Below are positions 43,092-52,291 of a DNA stretch of 64,000 nt, one piece after another (positions within the stretch are counted from its first letter, which is position 1; each line of letters begins with the position of its first letter). Source of the DNA: Myroides marinus (GTDB taxonomy: Bacteria; Bacteroidota; Bacteroidia; Flavobacteriales; Flavobacteriaceae); NCBI RefSeq assembly GCF_900109075.1, contig NZ_FNYS01000002.1, positions 124,001 through 188,000 of the forward strand. Direction: 5' to 3'. The translations under genes were made by a program, and so were the position numbers. Under the pieces are notes generated by a model. That model saw only the letters and a program-made list of their open reading frames with translations, searched no databases and was not told the DNA's origin.

Positions 43092-44750
43092 TTACATTCC
43101 TAATTTCTTTAAGAATGCTGATTCTGCTTGATTAAAAGCATACATTGCTGCATGTGTAGAGGTAAAAGTATCTGTTAGTTTAGATCTAAATGCACTGTAT
43201 AGTGATTTACCATCAGGTTTAAAGAAATCTACTACTGCTATATATTCTCCTGTATCGATATTGTGCAAAATACGACATTGATAGTTACTTGTCTTGTCCT
43301 TTCTGCCTAACTCCCTATACTTTTGTCCTTCATACATATATACATTAAAGAAGTACTCACTGACATAACCACCATCTATACGCTGAGTAGTCAATCCATT
43401 ACTGTCTATCAGTTCTATAAATAGCTTATTAAAACGTTCTGCTACGGTATCACTAAACTCACTGTATACACTGAATACACTATCTTTTATCAAAGTCTTG
43501 CCTAAGCGCATAGCATCGATGATATCGTCATCATTAGGGAAGTTCTCTCCCCAAGCAAACTCTTCTGCTATCTCATCTATAAACACATCACGTGTACGAT
43601 GTGTACTAGGATAGACATTAAGCATAAAGAATGGTAGTCCGTCTTCACCTGTTACCTGGTCTAATCCATATACTGAGTTATCAGAGATGATACACGTGAT
43701 ACATATCTTATTAATATAGCAAGGCATGTCTACTGATACGAGACATCTGACATCTAAGGTCCCTTTTACGTGTAGTTCGCCATGATTATACTTAGCATAA
43801 ACTACTTCTCCATATACACTACCTCCAATGTAATGCACATTGCCACAGAAATAAGCATTCTTTATCACTAGGTCACCCATGACTACTAATACAGGTGAGA
43901 AGTCTAACTCTTGACAGAATAATGAATCAGTGACTTTCAGATCTCCCATAAAGATATATCCCTGAATGTCTATCTCATAGTCTTCTATAAAGTTTAGTAT
44001 CTCTAACTCATCTACTTCTGCATCACTCTCCACTACAAGAAAGAAAGAATTCTCGTCACTCAGATCATACATTAGATTATCTAATGTATATAGTTCTTCC
44101 TCTTTATTATTGACTCCTTTGAGCCCTTTAAGTATCTCTAATCCTTTGCGAATACTGACTACTTTATATATAATACCATTGTAAAAAATGGTTTCTATAT
44201 CAGGTTCTTGATTGATTACATCTAAGCTAAACATCTGAGCATGTTCTACCATATTAGCTATCTTATCATCAAACTCAAAAAAGTGGTTCGCTGAATACAA
44301 TAAATCACATATAGAAGTAAACCAGCTATTAGCTCTCTCTATATGTTCTTCATCTTTAGGTGTTAATAAGGATAGCTGATCTGAGTATGCATTGTGCTCT
44401 TGATAAAATATCAAAACACTGCTAACTTCTAATCCTAGACGACGGATAAAATAGTGATACATCTCTGCATCTTTCTCTCCTTCTGCATTGATATAATCCT
44501 TAGATATGACTAAGCGGGTATTAAACTCATCTTCTTGAAAATAAACTGCAAACTTATCAGTATCTTCTGTTTCATTCTCGCTAATATCATAGGCTTCTAC
44601 AAAGTCTGAGATTGTCTCATCATCTCTAAGTATAAGCCATCTGTTATAATATAAACTCTGAACAATAGACAAGCTGAATATCTTTCTTACTGCATCTATA
44701 GATAAGTCTCTGTCTTTATCTTCGATGCTAAACAATTCTCTTAATTTCAT
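43092..44750 (-). CDS. large acidic hypothetical protein with a central beta-repeat region
   Basis: I cannot assign this 552-residue protein to a named family. The N-terminal third is helical and acidic. Residues of about 235-345 show short regular strands with Gly turns (IQGYIFMGDLKVTD, LVVMGDLVIKNAYF, YIGGSVYGEVVYA, GELHVKGTLDVRC), a pattern like polymer-forming or right-handed beta-helix segments. The C-terminal part is mixed. There is no signal peptide, so it is probably cytoplasmic. It is a lone gene, next to the DUF2891 lipoprotein gene on the same strand (40-base gap). Confidence 0.65.
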   Translation of the reverse strand: MKLRELFSIEDKDRDLSIDAVRKIFSLSIVQSLYYNRWLILRDDETISDFVEAYDISENETEDTDKFAVYFQEDEFNTRLVISKDYINAEGEKDAEMYHYFIRRLGLEVSSVLIFYQEHNAYSDQLSLLTPKDEEHIERANSWFTSICDLLYSANHFFEFDDKIANMVEHAQMFSLDVINQEPDIETIFYNGIIYKVVSIRKGLEILKGLKGVNNKEEELYTLDNLMYDLSDENSFFLVVESDAEVDELEILNFIEDYEIDIQGYIFMGDLKVTDSLFCQELDFSPVLVVMGDLVIKNAYFCGNVHYIGGSVYGEVVYAKYNHGELHVKGTLDVRCLVSVDMPCYINKICITCIISDNSVYGLDQVTGEDGLPFFMLNVYPSTHRTRDVFIDEIAEEFAWGENFPNDDDIIDAMRLGKTLIKDSVFSVYSEFSDTVAERFNKLFIELIDSNGLTTQRIDGGYVSEYFFNVYMYEGQKYRELGRKDKTSNYQCRILHNIDTGEYIAVVDFFKPDGKSLYSAFRSKLTDTFTSTHAAMYAFNQAESAFLKKLGM

Positions 44751-44790
44751 ACTATTTCTATTGTGTTACTCCTTCTCGTTAATCTATAGA

Positions 44791-45894
44791 CTACTGGTGT
44801 AATAATGTGTACAAGGCAAAAGTACCTAACCAATGGCTTCCCATATAGTCATCTCCAGTGATATTGCCAAACGAATTCTCAAAGTGCTTTACTGATAACT
44901 GATTAAGATTAGGTGCTAACTCTGGTAGTGCTTTCCCTATTTCTTTTAGACAGGTAGCTCTACTGAAGTTCAGTCCGTCTAGATGTACTAAATGTCCATC
45001 TGTTCGATCTGATACTTTTGCAACTTCTAAAGTAAAGTTCTTATCAAACAATTGAGGTAAGAATGCCTTAGCCCAAGTATGGTATTCGCCTTGCTTTAAT
45101 ACTTTACTCATCAGACGTGCTTCTTCTAAACACGGTGATAAAAAGTCATGTCCGCTTGGCTCAAATGCAATATTACATCCTTTATCAGCTCCATATAGTC
45201 GCTTAGCGTTAGTCTCTATAAGTTCCTCGAATGCGGTATCTCCCATCTGGCGAGCATAGTCTAATGATAAAGACAATCCAAAGGCTGTGTTGTCATGTGT
45301 ACCCGTGCGTATTGGGTATAATAATTTAGGTAAGTACTCTGCATAGCGTTCTTTCATGATTTTAGCTAAAGGTTCGATAGTCTTTGCCCAACGTTGAGCA
45401 TCGGCATCTTCCCATTTAGACAGTGTACCGTGTAGCTGGAATAACCATGCCCATCCATAAGTACGTTCAAATGTCTTATTATTCGGATCGTGAAAAAAGG
45501 CTAATTCTACTGCTACGTTTTCATCTGTAATCAGATTGTTTAACCTAGCTCTAATCTGCCCATCCGCATCTAATTCTGGAAACTTCTGTAATAAAGTCAC
45601 AATAGACCAAAAGCCATGTACAGAAGAGTGCCAATCAAAACAACCGTAAAAAATAGGGCGCAATTGTTTAGGTGTTTTTAGATCTTCATCTTTGCCTAAT
45701 ACTTGTCCTAACTTATTAGGGTACTCTATTTCTATACAGTGTAGAGGTAATTCTATAATCTTCTTAGCCTCAGCTACTGTAAGGGCTAATGTTGGTTGAT
45801 CTTCTGTGGTAACAGGTTCATTCGACGACTTCTGTTTCTCTGTACAAGAGAACAACAATACACTCGCGAATAATAAACTTCCTATTTTTCTCAT
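44791..45894 (-). CDS. DUF2891-type lipoprotein
   Basis: This 367-residue protein has a lipoprotein signal ending in LFSC (Cys17). The body matches my memory of DUF2891: FYGCFDWHSSVHGFW near residues 82-96, TYGWAWLFQLHGTL, HDNTAFGLSLSLDYAR and SGHDFLSPCLEEARLM, all rich in His and Trp and suggestive of an alpha/alpha barrel. The function of the family is unknown. It is divergent from the DUF5074 lipoprotein gene, with which it shares about 140 bases of control region. Confidence 0.85.
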   Translation of the reverse strand: MRKIGSLLFASVLLFSCTEKQKSSNEPVTTEDQPTLALTVAEAKKIIELPLHCIEIEYPNKLGQVLGKDEDLKTPKQLRPIFYGCFDWHSSVHGFWSIVTLLQKFPELDADGQIRARLNNLITDENVAVELAFFHDPNNKTFERTYGWAWLFQLHGTLSKWEDADAQRWAKTIEPLAKIMKERYAEYLPKLLYPIRTGTHDNTAFGLSLSLDYARQMGDTAFEELIETNAKRLYGADKGCNIAFEPSGHDFLSPCLEEARLMSKVLKQGEYHTWAKAFLPQLFDKNFTLEVAKVSDRTDGHLVHLDGLNFSRATCLKEIGKALPELAPNLNQLSVKHFENSFGNITGDDYMGSHWLGTFALYTLLHQ

Positions 45895-45976
45895 ATTACA
45901 AGGTGTCTTTATTCCTCTAAAATAGTAAAATCCTAGTATTTATGGACATTCTTTAAAAAAAGAAAACGAGAAAGTC

Positions 45977-46006
45977 TTTGTTCCTTGGTATGAAGAGTTA
46001 TTTTTG
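45977..46006 (+). promoter_or_regulatory. strong promoter of the DUF5074 lipoprotein gene
   Basis: TTTG (45977-45980), an 18-base spacer and TATTTTTG (45999-46006) match the flavobacterial consensus completely, 26 bases before the start codon. Confidence 0.75.
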
Positions 46007-46032
46007 TAGAAACTTAAACTAAAAAAGCTACA

Positions 46033-47460
46033 ATGAAAAAAACGATATTAACTCGCTCTCTAGTATTCTCATTACTTGCCTTTACTATAGCATGTAGTTC
46101 TAATGATGACAATCAAAATGAGAATGGTTTTAAAATCATTCCTCCTTCACAACCTACTCCATTGATTCAACCTAGTGGGTTCTATATCGCTAATGAAGGT
46201 TGGTTTGGTCATGAAGAAGGAAGTGTAAACTTCTTAGATTACGGATTAAATAGATCATATAGAATATATGCTAACGCTAATGAAGGTAAGACTCTAGGTA
46301 CAACTACTACAATGGGAGTGACATTCGGTGAGAATTACTATCTAATATCTAAACAACGAAATAAACTGGTAGTAACAGACAAATCTTTTAAAGAAATAAA
46401 AACTATCAAGGATATACCTGGATCACAAGCTAACGCATTCGTAGGTATCTCTAACAACAAAGCGTATATATCAACTACTAATGGTATCGCGATACTTAAC
46501 ACTTCTGACCTTATCATCAGAGGAACTGTAAACGGAGTTACTAAGATGACTGGTAATATGGTCTATGTGGATGGTAAAGTATATGCTGTAGTACAGGGTG
46601 GAGGTCTAGTAATAATCGACACAGACACGGATGCTGTGATAGGTACTAAAGAAGGTGTATATACTCAAGTAACACTAGATAAAAATGGTATCGTATGGGC
46701 TGGTAAAGGAAATGAAATAGAACGCATAAACCCAAAAGATAACAAAGACAATAAGTCTTTCTCTATAGCTAATGCTCCAATACAGGGTAAATGGGGGGCA
46801 TGGAATCCTGGATCTATGTCGCCTAGTATGAAAGAAGATGCTATCTACTGGATCGCTAATGATGGTGCATGGAATGGAGGAAGTAAAATAGCTAAATTTA
46901 ATACTCAAACAGGAGAATTAAACACTGAGTTTTTTGATCTTGGTAAAGATGACCTAGGTAAAAGTTTAGAATTCTATGCTGCTGGATTAAGGGTAGATCC
47001 AGTAAAGGATGATTTAGTACTAGTGTATAAAAGAGCAGGTTGGGGTGATAATGGTGGGTATAACTGGACAAAAATAGTATCTAATACTGGTAGTGCTAAA
47101 GGATCTGTATTTATGGAAGGTGGAACTGTCAATGAGGCTAAAGGACATTATTGGTTCCCTTCTATTCCATTCTTCCAAGACAATAATGCTCCTGAGATTT
47201 TAGTAAACCAAATAGTACTAAAAGCAAACAAGGAATTTAGAGTTGCTCTTAAAGATATCGTGGTAGATCAGGATAGCCCTTATGCATTGATAGAAAAGTC
47301 TGTAAAGAACTTAGAAAACGAGTTCGGATATGCTACTATCGAAGGGGAAGAATTAGTGCTAAAACCAAGTAGTAAAATCGGAAAAACGGCAATGAGTATG
47401 ACGGTTATTTCGAATGGAAAAAAGGTTCAAAAAAACGTAGAAGTTTGGGTTAGAGAATAA
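46033..47460 (+). CDS. surface lipoprotein with YncE/DUF5074-type beta-propeller
   Basis: This 475-residue protein has a lipoprotein signal ending in IAC (Cys21) followed by a Ser-Asn-Asp-rich linker, as in surface-exposed Bacteroidota lipoproteins. GFYIANEGWFGHEEGSVNFL near residues 47-66 is the typical DUF5074 opening, and repeated strands (ISNNKAYISTTNGIAILNT, MVYVDGKVYAVVQGG) fit a propeller. The last 80 residues resemble a small beta-sandwich. Propellers of this type partner TonB-dependent receptors, for instance in cobalamin uptake in Bacteroides, but no receptor is adjacent here, so the ligand is unknown. Confidence 0.8.
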   Translation: MKKTILTRSLVFSLLAFTIACSSNDDNQNENGFKIIPPSQPTPLIQPSGFYIANEGWFGHEEGSVNFLDYGLNRSYRIYANANEGKTLGTTTTMGVTFGENYYLISKQRNKLVVTDKSFKEIKTIKDIPGSQANAFVGISNNKAYISTTNGIAILNTSDLIIRGTVNGVTKMTGNMVYVDGKVYAVVQGGGLVIIDTDTDAVIGTKEGVYTQVTLDKNGIVWAGKGNEIERINPKDNKDNKSFSIANAPIQGKWGAWNPGSMSPSMKEDAIYWIANDGAWNGGSKIAKFNTQTGELNTEFFDLGKDDLGKSLEFYAAGLRVDPVKDDLVLVYKRAGWGDNGGYNWTKIVSNTGSAKGSVFMEGGTVNEAKGHYWFPSIPFFQDNNAPEILVNQIVLKANKEFRVALKDIVVDQDSPYALIEKSVKNLENEFGYATIEGEELVLKPSSKIGKTAMSMTVISNGKKVQKNVEVWVRE

Positions 47461-47484
47461 CTCTATCCTACTGATTATAAAACG

Positions 47485-47508
47485 AAAGGTTGCTTTAAAG
47501 CAGCCTTT
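47485..47508 (+). terminator. terminator of the DUF5074 gene
   Basis: AAAGGTTGCTTT and AAAGCAGCCTTT (one G-T pair) form a hairpin, followed by a short T-rich stretch. Confidence 0.7.
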
Positions 47509-47596
47509 CTTGTTTAAGATACTAAGCTAAAAAAGACAAGTGAAAATTGTTAATCAAGTAATATCTTTTTTCGTACTTTTGATTAAAATTTAAGCT

Positions 47597-48160
47597 ATGA
47601 AAACAAGAACTTTACTAACTACATTATCACTATTCTTAGTGATCTTACTTAGTAGCTGTAACAATAAAGATATTACTGCATCTAAAGCTTATGATACTGT
47701 AGAGGCATACTTGGCAGATAAACCCGAGTTCGAAAGCACAACTATTCATTTAGGAAAGAAAAAGCTGAGAATGAAAAAAGATAGTCTGCAAATAGAACAA
47801 TACAAAAACTTAGAAAAAGATGGTTATATAGAATTCGCGGAAGAGACTTCTAAAAAGAAATGGCTATCTAAAGATTCTATCTGGAATGTAACACTTAAGC
47901 TGACAGAAAAGGCTCATCCGTATGTGATCGACCAAAAGAATGATAAAGTCACTGTAAAAACAGTACTATATACTCTAGGCGATAGTAGTAATCTACAGCT
48001 GAACAATAGAAGTAAAAAATCTGCTACTGCATCTGTAATGCTTAACAAAGAATATACGCCATTCATCGCGCTAGCTAAAGATAAAAACCCAAATACAAAG
48101 TTCATCACGAAGAAATACAAGCTTCGCTTTAGTGAAGAGAACGGTTGGACAATTAACTAA
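47597..48160 (+). CDS. hypothetical lipoprotein
   Basis: This 187-residue protein has a lipoprotein signal ending in LLSSC (Cys21). The mature part is charged, beta-rich and has no recognised motif. A near-perfect -7 box, TACTTTTG at 47574-47581, lies 15 bases upstream of the start. The next gene, a four-helix membrane protein, starts 6 bases after its stop, so the two are likely co-translated partners. Confidence 0.65.
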   Translation: MKTRTLLTTLSLFLVILLSSCNNKDITASKAYDTVEAYLADKPEFESTTIHLGKKKLRMKKDSLQIEQYKNLEKDGYIEFAEETSKKKWLSKDSIWNVTLKLTEKAHPYVIDQKNDKVTVKTVLYTLGDSSNLQLNNRSKKSATASVMLNKEYTPFIALAKDKNPNTKFITKKYKLRFSEENGWTIN

Positions 48161-48166
48161 TAAGCA

Positions 48167-48634
48167 ATGGGAAAGAATATTACCATATTAGCTCTTTTAC
48201 AGCTGAGTTTAGCTATAGTGTCTTCAATACTTATCTCTAAGATGTCATTTATAGGTAAGATAGGTATCTCTCTGATGTATAAACAGTATACTGTATTCAA
48301 AACTCCGTGGAAAACTGCTCTAATAATCTTTGGGATACAGGTATTCTTAATCTTGTTATTAGCATTATTTAAACGTTTTGCTTCAAATAAGGTTAGTCAT
48401 ACCATTTCTTTTGTATTTTTGGTAATTGGAGCTATAGGTGTTTATTATACTTACCTTGATTTCACTACGACTTCTCATAAGTATATGAAGTTTTACTTCC
48501 ACCTTGGGTTTTACTTGTTTTGGTTTAACTGGATATTGAGCTGTATTTACTTCTTCTTCCTTAAAGGGAAAAAGAAAGTTACAGTAGATACTCCAGAGGA
48601 TATAAACCAACCAATGCAACCAAATTTAGAATAA
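48167..48634 (+). CDS. four-helix membrane protein, unknown
   Basis: This 155-residue protein has hydrophobic segments near 5-25, 48-67, 77-96 and 108-130 and a polar tail (TVDTPEDINQPMQPNLE). No family is recognised. It sits between two lipoprotein genes, 6 bases after the first and 23 bases before the second, forming a three-gene unit that ends at the terminator at 48933. Confidence 0.6.
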   Translation: MGKNITILALLQLSLAIVSSILISKMSFIGKIGISLMYKQYTVFKTPWKTALIIFGIQVFLILLLALFKRFASNKVSHTISFVFLVIGAIGVYYTYLDFTTTSHKYMKFYFHLGFYLFWFNWILSCIYFFFLKGKKKVTVDTPEDINQPMQPNLE

Positions 48635-48657
48635 ATAAAACAACAATATTACTCACC

Positions 48658-48906
48658 ATGAATAAACACATTATGTTAATGGCAACTATGGCTATGATGG
48701 CTGTAGGATGCAAAGAAAATAAAGCTACTACTCCTAATGAGCCTACTCCTGCAGAGTCTTCGTCAATGAAGAATTCTGATAACGAGGGATCAATGGCTAT
48801 ACCAATGCATGGCACTGGTGAGAATAGTTCTTCTGCTACTAATGGAAGTTTTAAAATGGATGAGGATATGAAAAAAAATATCCAAGATCAAAAGGCTCAA
48901 CAATAA
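48658..48906 (+). CDS. small putative lipoprotein, low complexity
   Basis: This 82-residue protein has a short hydrophobic signal ending in AVGC (Cys18). The mature part is disordered, rich in Ser, Glu, Asn, Met and Thr, and contains IPMHGTGENSSS. It could be a small envelope lipoprotein. No family is recognised. It is the last gene of a three-gene unit. Confidence 0.55.
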   Translation: MNKHIMLMATMAMMAVGCKENKATTPNEPTPAESSSMKNSDNEGSMAIPMHGTGENSSSATNGSFKMDEDMKKNIQDQKAQQ

Positions 48907-48932
48907 GACGCCTATACATTTTACAAATTAGT

Positions 48933-48972
48933 ATGACCTTAGAACTACTTACGTTTTTCTAAGGTCATTTTT
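48933..48972 (+). terminator. terminator of the 47.6-48.9 kb unit
   Basis: ATGACCTTAGA and TCTAAGGTCAT pair across a 14-base loop and are followed by a T-run. Confidence 0.85.
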
Positions 48973-49053
48973 TTTTATAAATAATTTAAAGAATAAACAA
49001 CCTATCTCGAATTTGAGTCAAAAATAAATAGTCGTAATCCGTTAGTATTGTTT

Positions 49054-49061
49054 ATTTTTGC
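49054..49061 (+). promoter_or_regulatory. -7 promoter box of metG
   Basis: TATTTTTG matches TAnnTTTG exactly, 40 bases before the metG start. A -33 TTG at the usual distance is not evident. Confidence 0.5.
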
Positions 49062-49101
49062 ATTCTTATTAAATTCGTTTGATATTAACAGTAATTGATA
49101 T

Positions 49102-51162
49102 ATGATACAAGAACCTAAAAGATATACTATTACAGCAGCATTGCCTTACACGAATGGACCTATCCATATCGGGCACTTAGCTGGTGTATATGTACCTGCT
49201 GATATTTATGCAAGATTCTTGCGTTTGCAAGGAAAAGACGTAGCTTTTATATGTGGAAGTGATGAGCATGGAGTAGCTATCTCTATGAAAGCAAAGAAAG
49301 AAGGTATTACGCCTCAACAAGTAATTGATAAATACAATGGTATTATCAAGCAATCTTTTATGGATTTTGGTATTTCTTTAGACAATTACTCTCGTACGTC
49401 TTCATCTATTCACCATCAAACAGCTTCTGAATTCTTTAAAAAACTATACAACGAAGGTAAGTTTATTGAAGAAGTAACAGAACAGTTATATGATGAGAAG
49501 GCTGATCAGTTCTTAGCTGACCGTTTCGTAACTGGGACTTGTCCGAAGTGTGCGAATGAGGAAGCTTACGGGGATCAATGTGAGAAATGTGGTACTTCAT
49601 TAAATGCTACTGATCTTATCAACCCTAAGTCAACAATCACTGGGACTAAGCCTATTTTAAAATCTACAAAGCACTGGTTCTTACCATTAGACCAATATGA
49701 TACATTCTTACGTGAGTGGATCTTAGAAGGTCATAAAAACGACTGGAAACCTAACGTATATGGTCAAGTAAAGTCTTGGTTAGAAGATGGGTTAAAACCT
49801 CGTGCTGTAACGCGTGACTTAGATTGGGGTATTCCTGTGCCTGTAGAAGGTGCTGAAGGAAAGGTTCTTTATGTGTGGTTTGATGCTCCTATCGGATACA
49901 TCTCTTCTACTAAAGAATGGGCTCTACGCGAAGGTAAAGATTGGGAACCATATTGGAAGTCTGATGATACTAAGTTAGTACACTTTATTGGTAAAGATAA
50001 TATTGTATTCCACTGTGTTATTTTCCCTGCAATGTTGAAAGCAGAAGGTAGTTATATCCTTCCTGACAACGTGCCTGCTAATGAGTTCTTAAACTTAGAA
50101 GGTAACAAACTTTCTACGTCTAAAAACTGGGCTGTATGGCTTCATGAGTACTTAGAAGATTTTCCTGGTAAACAAGATGTGCTTCGCTATGCCTTGACAT
50201 CTAATGCTCCTGAGACAAAAGATAATGACTTTACTTGGAAAGACTTCCAAGCAAGAAATAACAATGAGTTAGTTGCTATCTTCGGTAACTTTATTAACCG
50301 TGTAGTTGTATTAACTAACAAATATTACGAAGGTGTAGTGCCTCAACCTAATGAGTTCTCTGATGTTGACATTGCTACATTGACTGAACTTAGAGCGTAC
50401 CCAGGTGTAATCGAAAGTTCAGTAGATAGATATAGATTCAGAGAGGCATTGTCAGAAATGATGAATGTAGCTCGTTTAGGTAATAAATACTTGGCTGATG
50501 AGGAACCTTGGAAACTAATCAAGGAGAATCCAGAAAGAGTAAAAACACAAATGTATGTAGCACTTCAAATAGCTGCTGCTTTAAGTACTTTAGCTGAGCC
50601 ATTCTTACCATTCACTGCAGATAAGTTGAAATCAATTCTTAAGTTAGAGTCTCCTATCAAATGGAGTACTATAGCTGAAGATAAAGTATTATTACCTGCT
50701 GGGCATACTATCGGACAAGCTGAGTTATTATTCGCTAAGATAGAAGATGAGGAAGTGCAAAAACAATTAGATCGCTTAGAAGCTTCTAAAAAGGCTAACG
50801 CTGCTGCTGCAAAAGTTGTAGATCCTCAAAAAGAAACAGCTACTTATGAAGACTTCGCTAAGTTAGATCTACGTGTAGGTACTATCGTAGAAGCAGAGAA
50901 GATGCCAAAAGCAAATAAACTACTAGTACTAAAGGTAGATACTGGTATGGATGTACGTACTATTGTATCTGGTATAGCAGAACACTTTAAACCAGAAGAA
51001 GTAATTGGTAAACGTGTGACTGTGTTAGCTAACCTTGCTCCTCGTGCTTTAAGAGGTGTAGAGAGCCAAGGTATGATCCTAATGACAGAAGACCAAGATG
51101 GTAAGTTGGTATTCGTTAATCCAGATGATCAAAACGTAAAAAACGGAGCAACTATTAACTAG
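49102..51162 (+). CDS. metG: methionyl-tRNA synthetase
   Basis: This 686-residue class I synthetase charges tRNA-Met. The HIGH motif is in [14 protein letters not shown] (near residues 16-29), and the KMSKS-type loop reads KLSTSKNW (near residue 335). The zinc knuckle is present as [20 protein letters not shown]-terminal tRNA-binding OB domain (about residues 575-686, with [20 protein letters not shown]) provides dimerisation and tRNA binding, and is linked by an Ala/Lys-rich stretch. It is monocistronic, with a -7 box and a terminator. Confidence 0.97.
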   Translation: MIQEPKRYTITAALPYTNGPIHIGHLAGVYVPADIYARFLRLQGKDVAFICGSDEHGVAISMKAKKEGITPQQVIDKYNGIIKQSFMDFGISLDNYSRTSSSIHHQTASEFFKKLYNEGKFIEEVTEQLYDEKADQFLADRFVTGTCPKCANEEAYGDQCEKCGTSLNATDLINPKSTITGTKPILKSTKHWFLPLDQYDTFLREWILEGHKNDWKPNVYGQVKSWLEDGLKPRAVTRDLDWGIPVPVEGAEGKVLYVWFDAPIGYISSTKEWALREGKDWEPYWKSDDTKLVHFIGKDNIVFHCVIFPAMLKAEGSYILPDNVPANEFLNLEGNKLSTSKNWAVWLHEYLEDFPGKQDVLRYALTSNAPETKDNDFTWKDFQARNNNELVAIFGNFINRVVVLTNKYYEGVVPQPNEFSDVDIATLTELRAYPGVIESSVDRYRFREALSEMMNVARLGNKYLADEEPWKLIKENPERVKTQMYVALQIAAALSTLAEPFLPFTADKLKSILKLESPIKWSTIAEDKVLLPAGHTIGQAELLFAKIEDEEVQKQLDRLEASKKANAAAAKVVDPQKETATYEDFAKLDLRVGTIVEAEKMPKANKLLVLKVDTGMDVRTIVSGIAEHFKPEEVIGKRVTVLANLAPRALRGVESQGMILMTEDQDGKLVFVNPDDQNVKNGATIN

Positions 51163-51183
51163 TATTCGCTTCTAATAAATAAC

Positions 51184-51214
51184 AAAAGGGGAGTTCTAAT
51201 TGAGCTCCCCTTTT
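51184..51214. terminator. terminator between metG and the aldo/keto reductase gene
   Basis: AAAAGGGGAG and CTCCCCTTTT pair, with three more inner pairs, across a short loop. The flanking A and T make it usable in both directions for the convergent genes. Confidence 0.82.
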
Positions 51215-51240
51215 ACTATTCTATACATTTGATATCTTAC

Positions 51241-52191
51241 TTAGTATGCACTTACTTTATCAAGTAAATTCATTTCTTCTACAGATAACTTAATATCAAC
51301 TGAACGAAGTAAGCTCTTTAATTGTTCATTAGATGTTGCACTTACTATCGGAGTACTTATTGATGGTTTATGTATTTGCCAAGCAATAGCAACTTCAGCT
51401 ATCGTTGCATTATAGTCTTTAGCAATCTTATCACAGAGATTTAGAATATTTAATCCGCGTTCATTAATATAACCTTTCACCATATCTTTACGCGCACTCT
51501 TTTCAATATCTTCTAATGATCTATACTTACCACTAAGAAAACCACTTGCTAAGGCAAAATAGCTCATTACAGCTAACTTCTCCTCTTCTACCAAAGACAA
51601 GTACTCTTGCTCATACTTAATACGGTCATAAAGATTATAAAGAGGTTGAATAGCTATATACTCAGCCCATCCCTTATCTCTAGCTATAGCATTACTACTT
51701 ACTATACGATCCACTTCAAGATTAGAAGCACCTAAATAACGAACCTTACCAGCCTTAATAAGATCATTAAAGGCTTCCATTGTTTCCTCTTGTGATGTTT
51801 CTAAGTCATCATAGTGAGAGAAATACAAATCAATATAATCTGTTTGTAAACGCTTAAGTGAAGCATCAACACAGTCATATATATATTCTTTTTTCAATCC
51901 TCTAGTACCGTCGCCCATACGTCCACCAACTTTAGTAGATAGAACTATATTATGTCTCTTCTTACTCTCTTTAAACCATTTCCCGATAATAGCCTCTGAT
52001 TCACCACCTACATTGGCAGGAGCCCAATGTGAATAATTATTAGCTGTATCGATAAAAGTCAACCCATTCTCATATAATTCATCTAGCATCTTGAAAGATG
52101 CCTTTTCATCTAATGTCCATCCGAATACATTACCTCCAAAAGACAATGCTGGCACCTCTAATTCAGATTTACCTAACTTATATTTTTTCAT
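51241..52191 (-). CDS. aldo/keto reductase
   Basis: This 316-residue NADPH-dependent oxidoreductase has a TIM-barrel. The catalytic tetrad can be read: Asp and Tyr in FIDTANNYSHW, Lys in VLSTKVGG and His in YFSHYDD. The C-terminal IVSATSNEQLKSLL is the cofactor phosphate region. I start it at ATG 52191 (MKKYKLGKSELEV), the normal family N terminus; a TTG 18 bases upstream is less likely. Substrate unknown. It is a single gene. Confidence 0.92.
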   Translation of the reverse strand: MKKYKLGKSELEVPALSFGGNVFGWTLDEKASFKMLDELYENGLTFIDTANNYSHWAPANVGGESEAIIGKWFKESKKRHNIVLSTKVGGRMGDGTRGLKKEYIYDCVDASLKRLQTDYIDLYFSHYDDLETSQEETMEAFNDLIKAGKVRYLGASNLEVDRIVSSNAIARDKGWAEYIAIQPLYNLYDRIKYEQEYLSLVEEEKLAVMSYFALASGFLSGKYRSLEDIEKSARKDMVKGYINERGLNILNLCDKIAKDYNATIAEVAIAWQIHKPSISTPIVSATSNEQLKSLLRSVDIKLSVEEMNLLDKVSAY

Positions 52192-52237
52192 ATATTCTAT
52201 ATTTATCAATTAACTACTCAAGTAAAATTACACAATA

Positions 52238-52269
52238 AAAAAAGGAGACCATAAATGATCTCCTTTTTT
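52238..52269 (-). terminator. terminator of the TonB-dependent receptor gene
   Basis: AAAAAAGGAGA and TCTCCTTTTTT form the stem (inner CAT/ATG pairs, one mismatch), 22 bases after the receptor stop on the minus strand, with T on its far side. Confidence 0.85.
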
Positions 52270-52291
52270 GTGATATATTTTGTATAACTGA

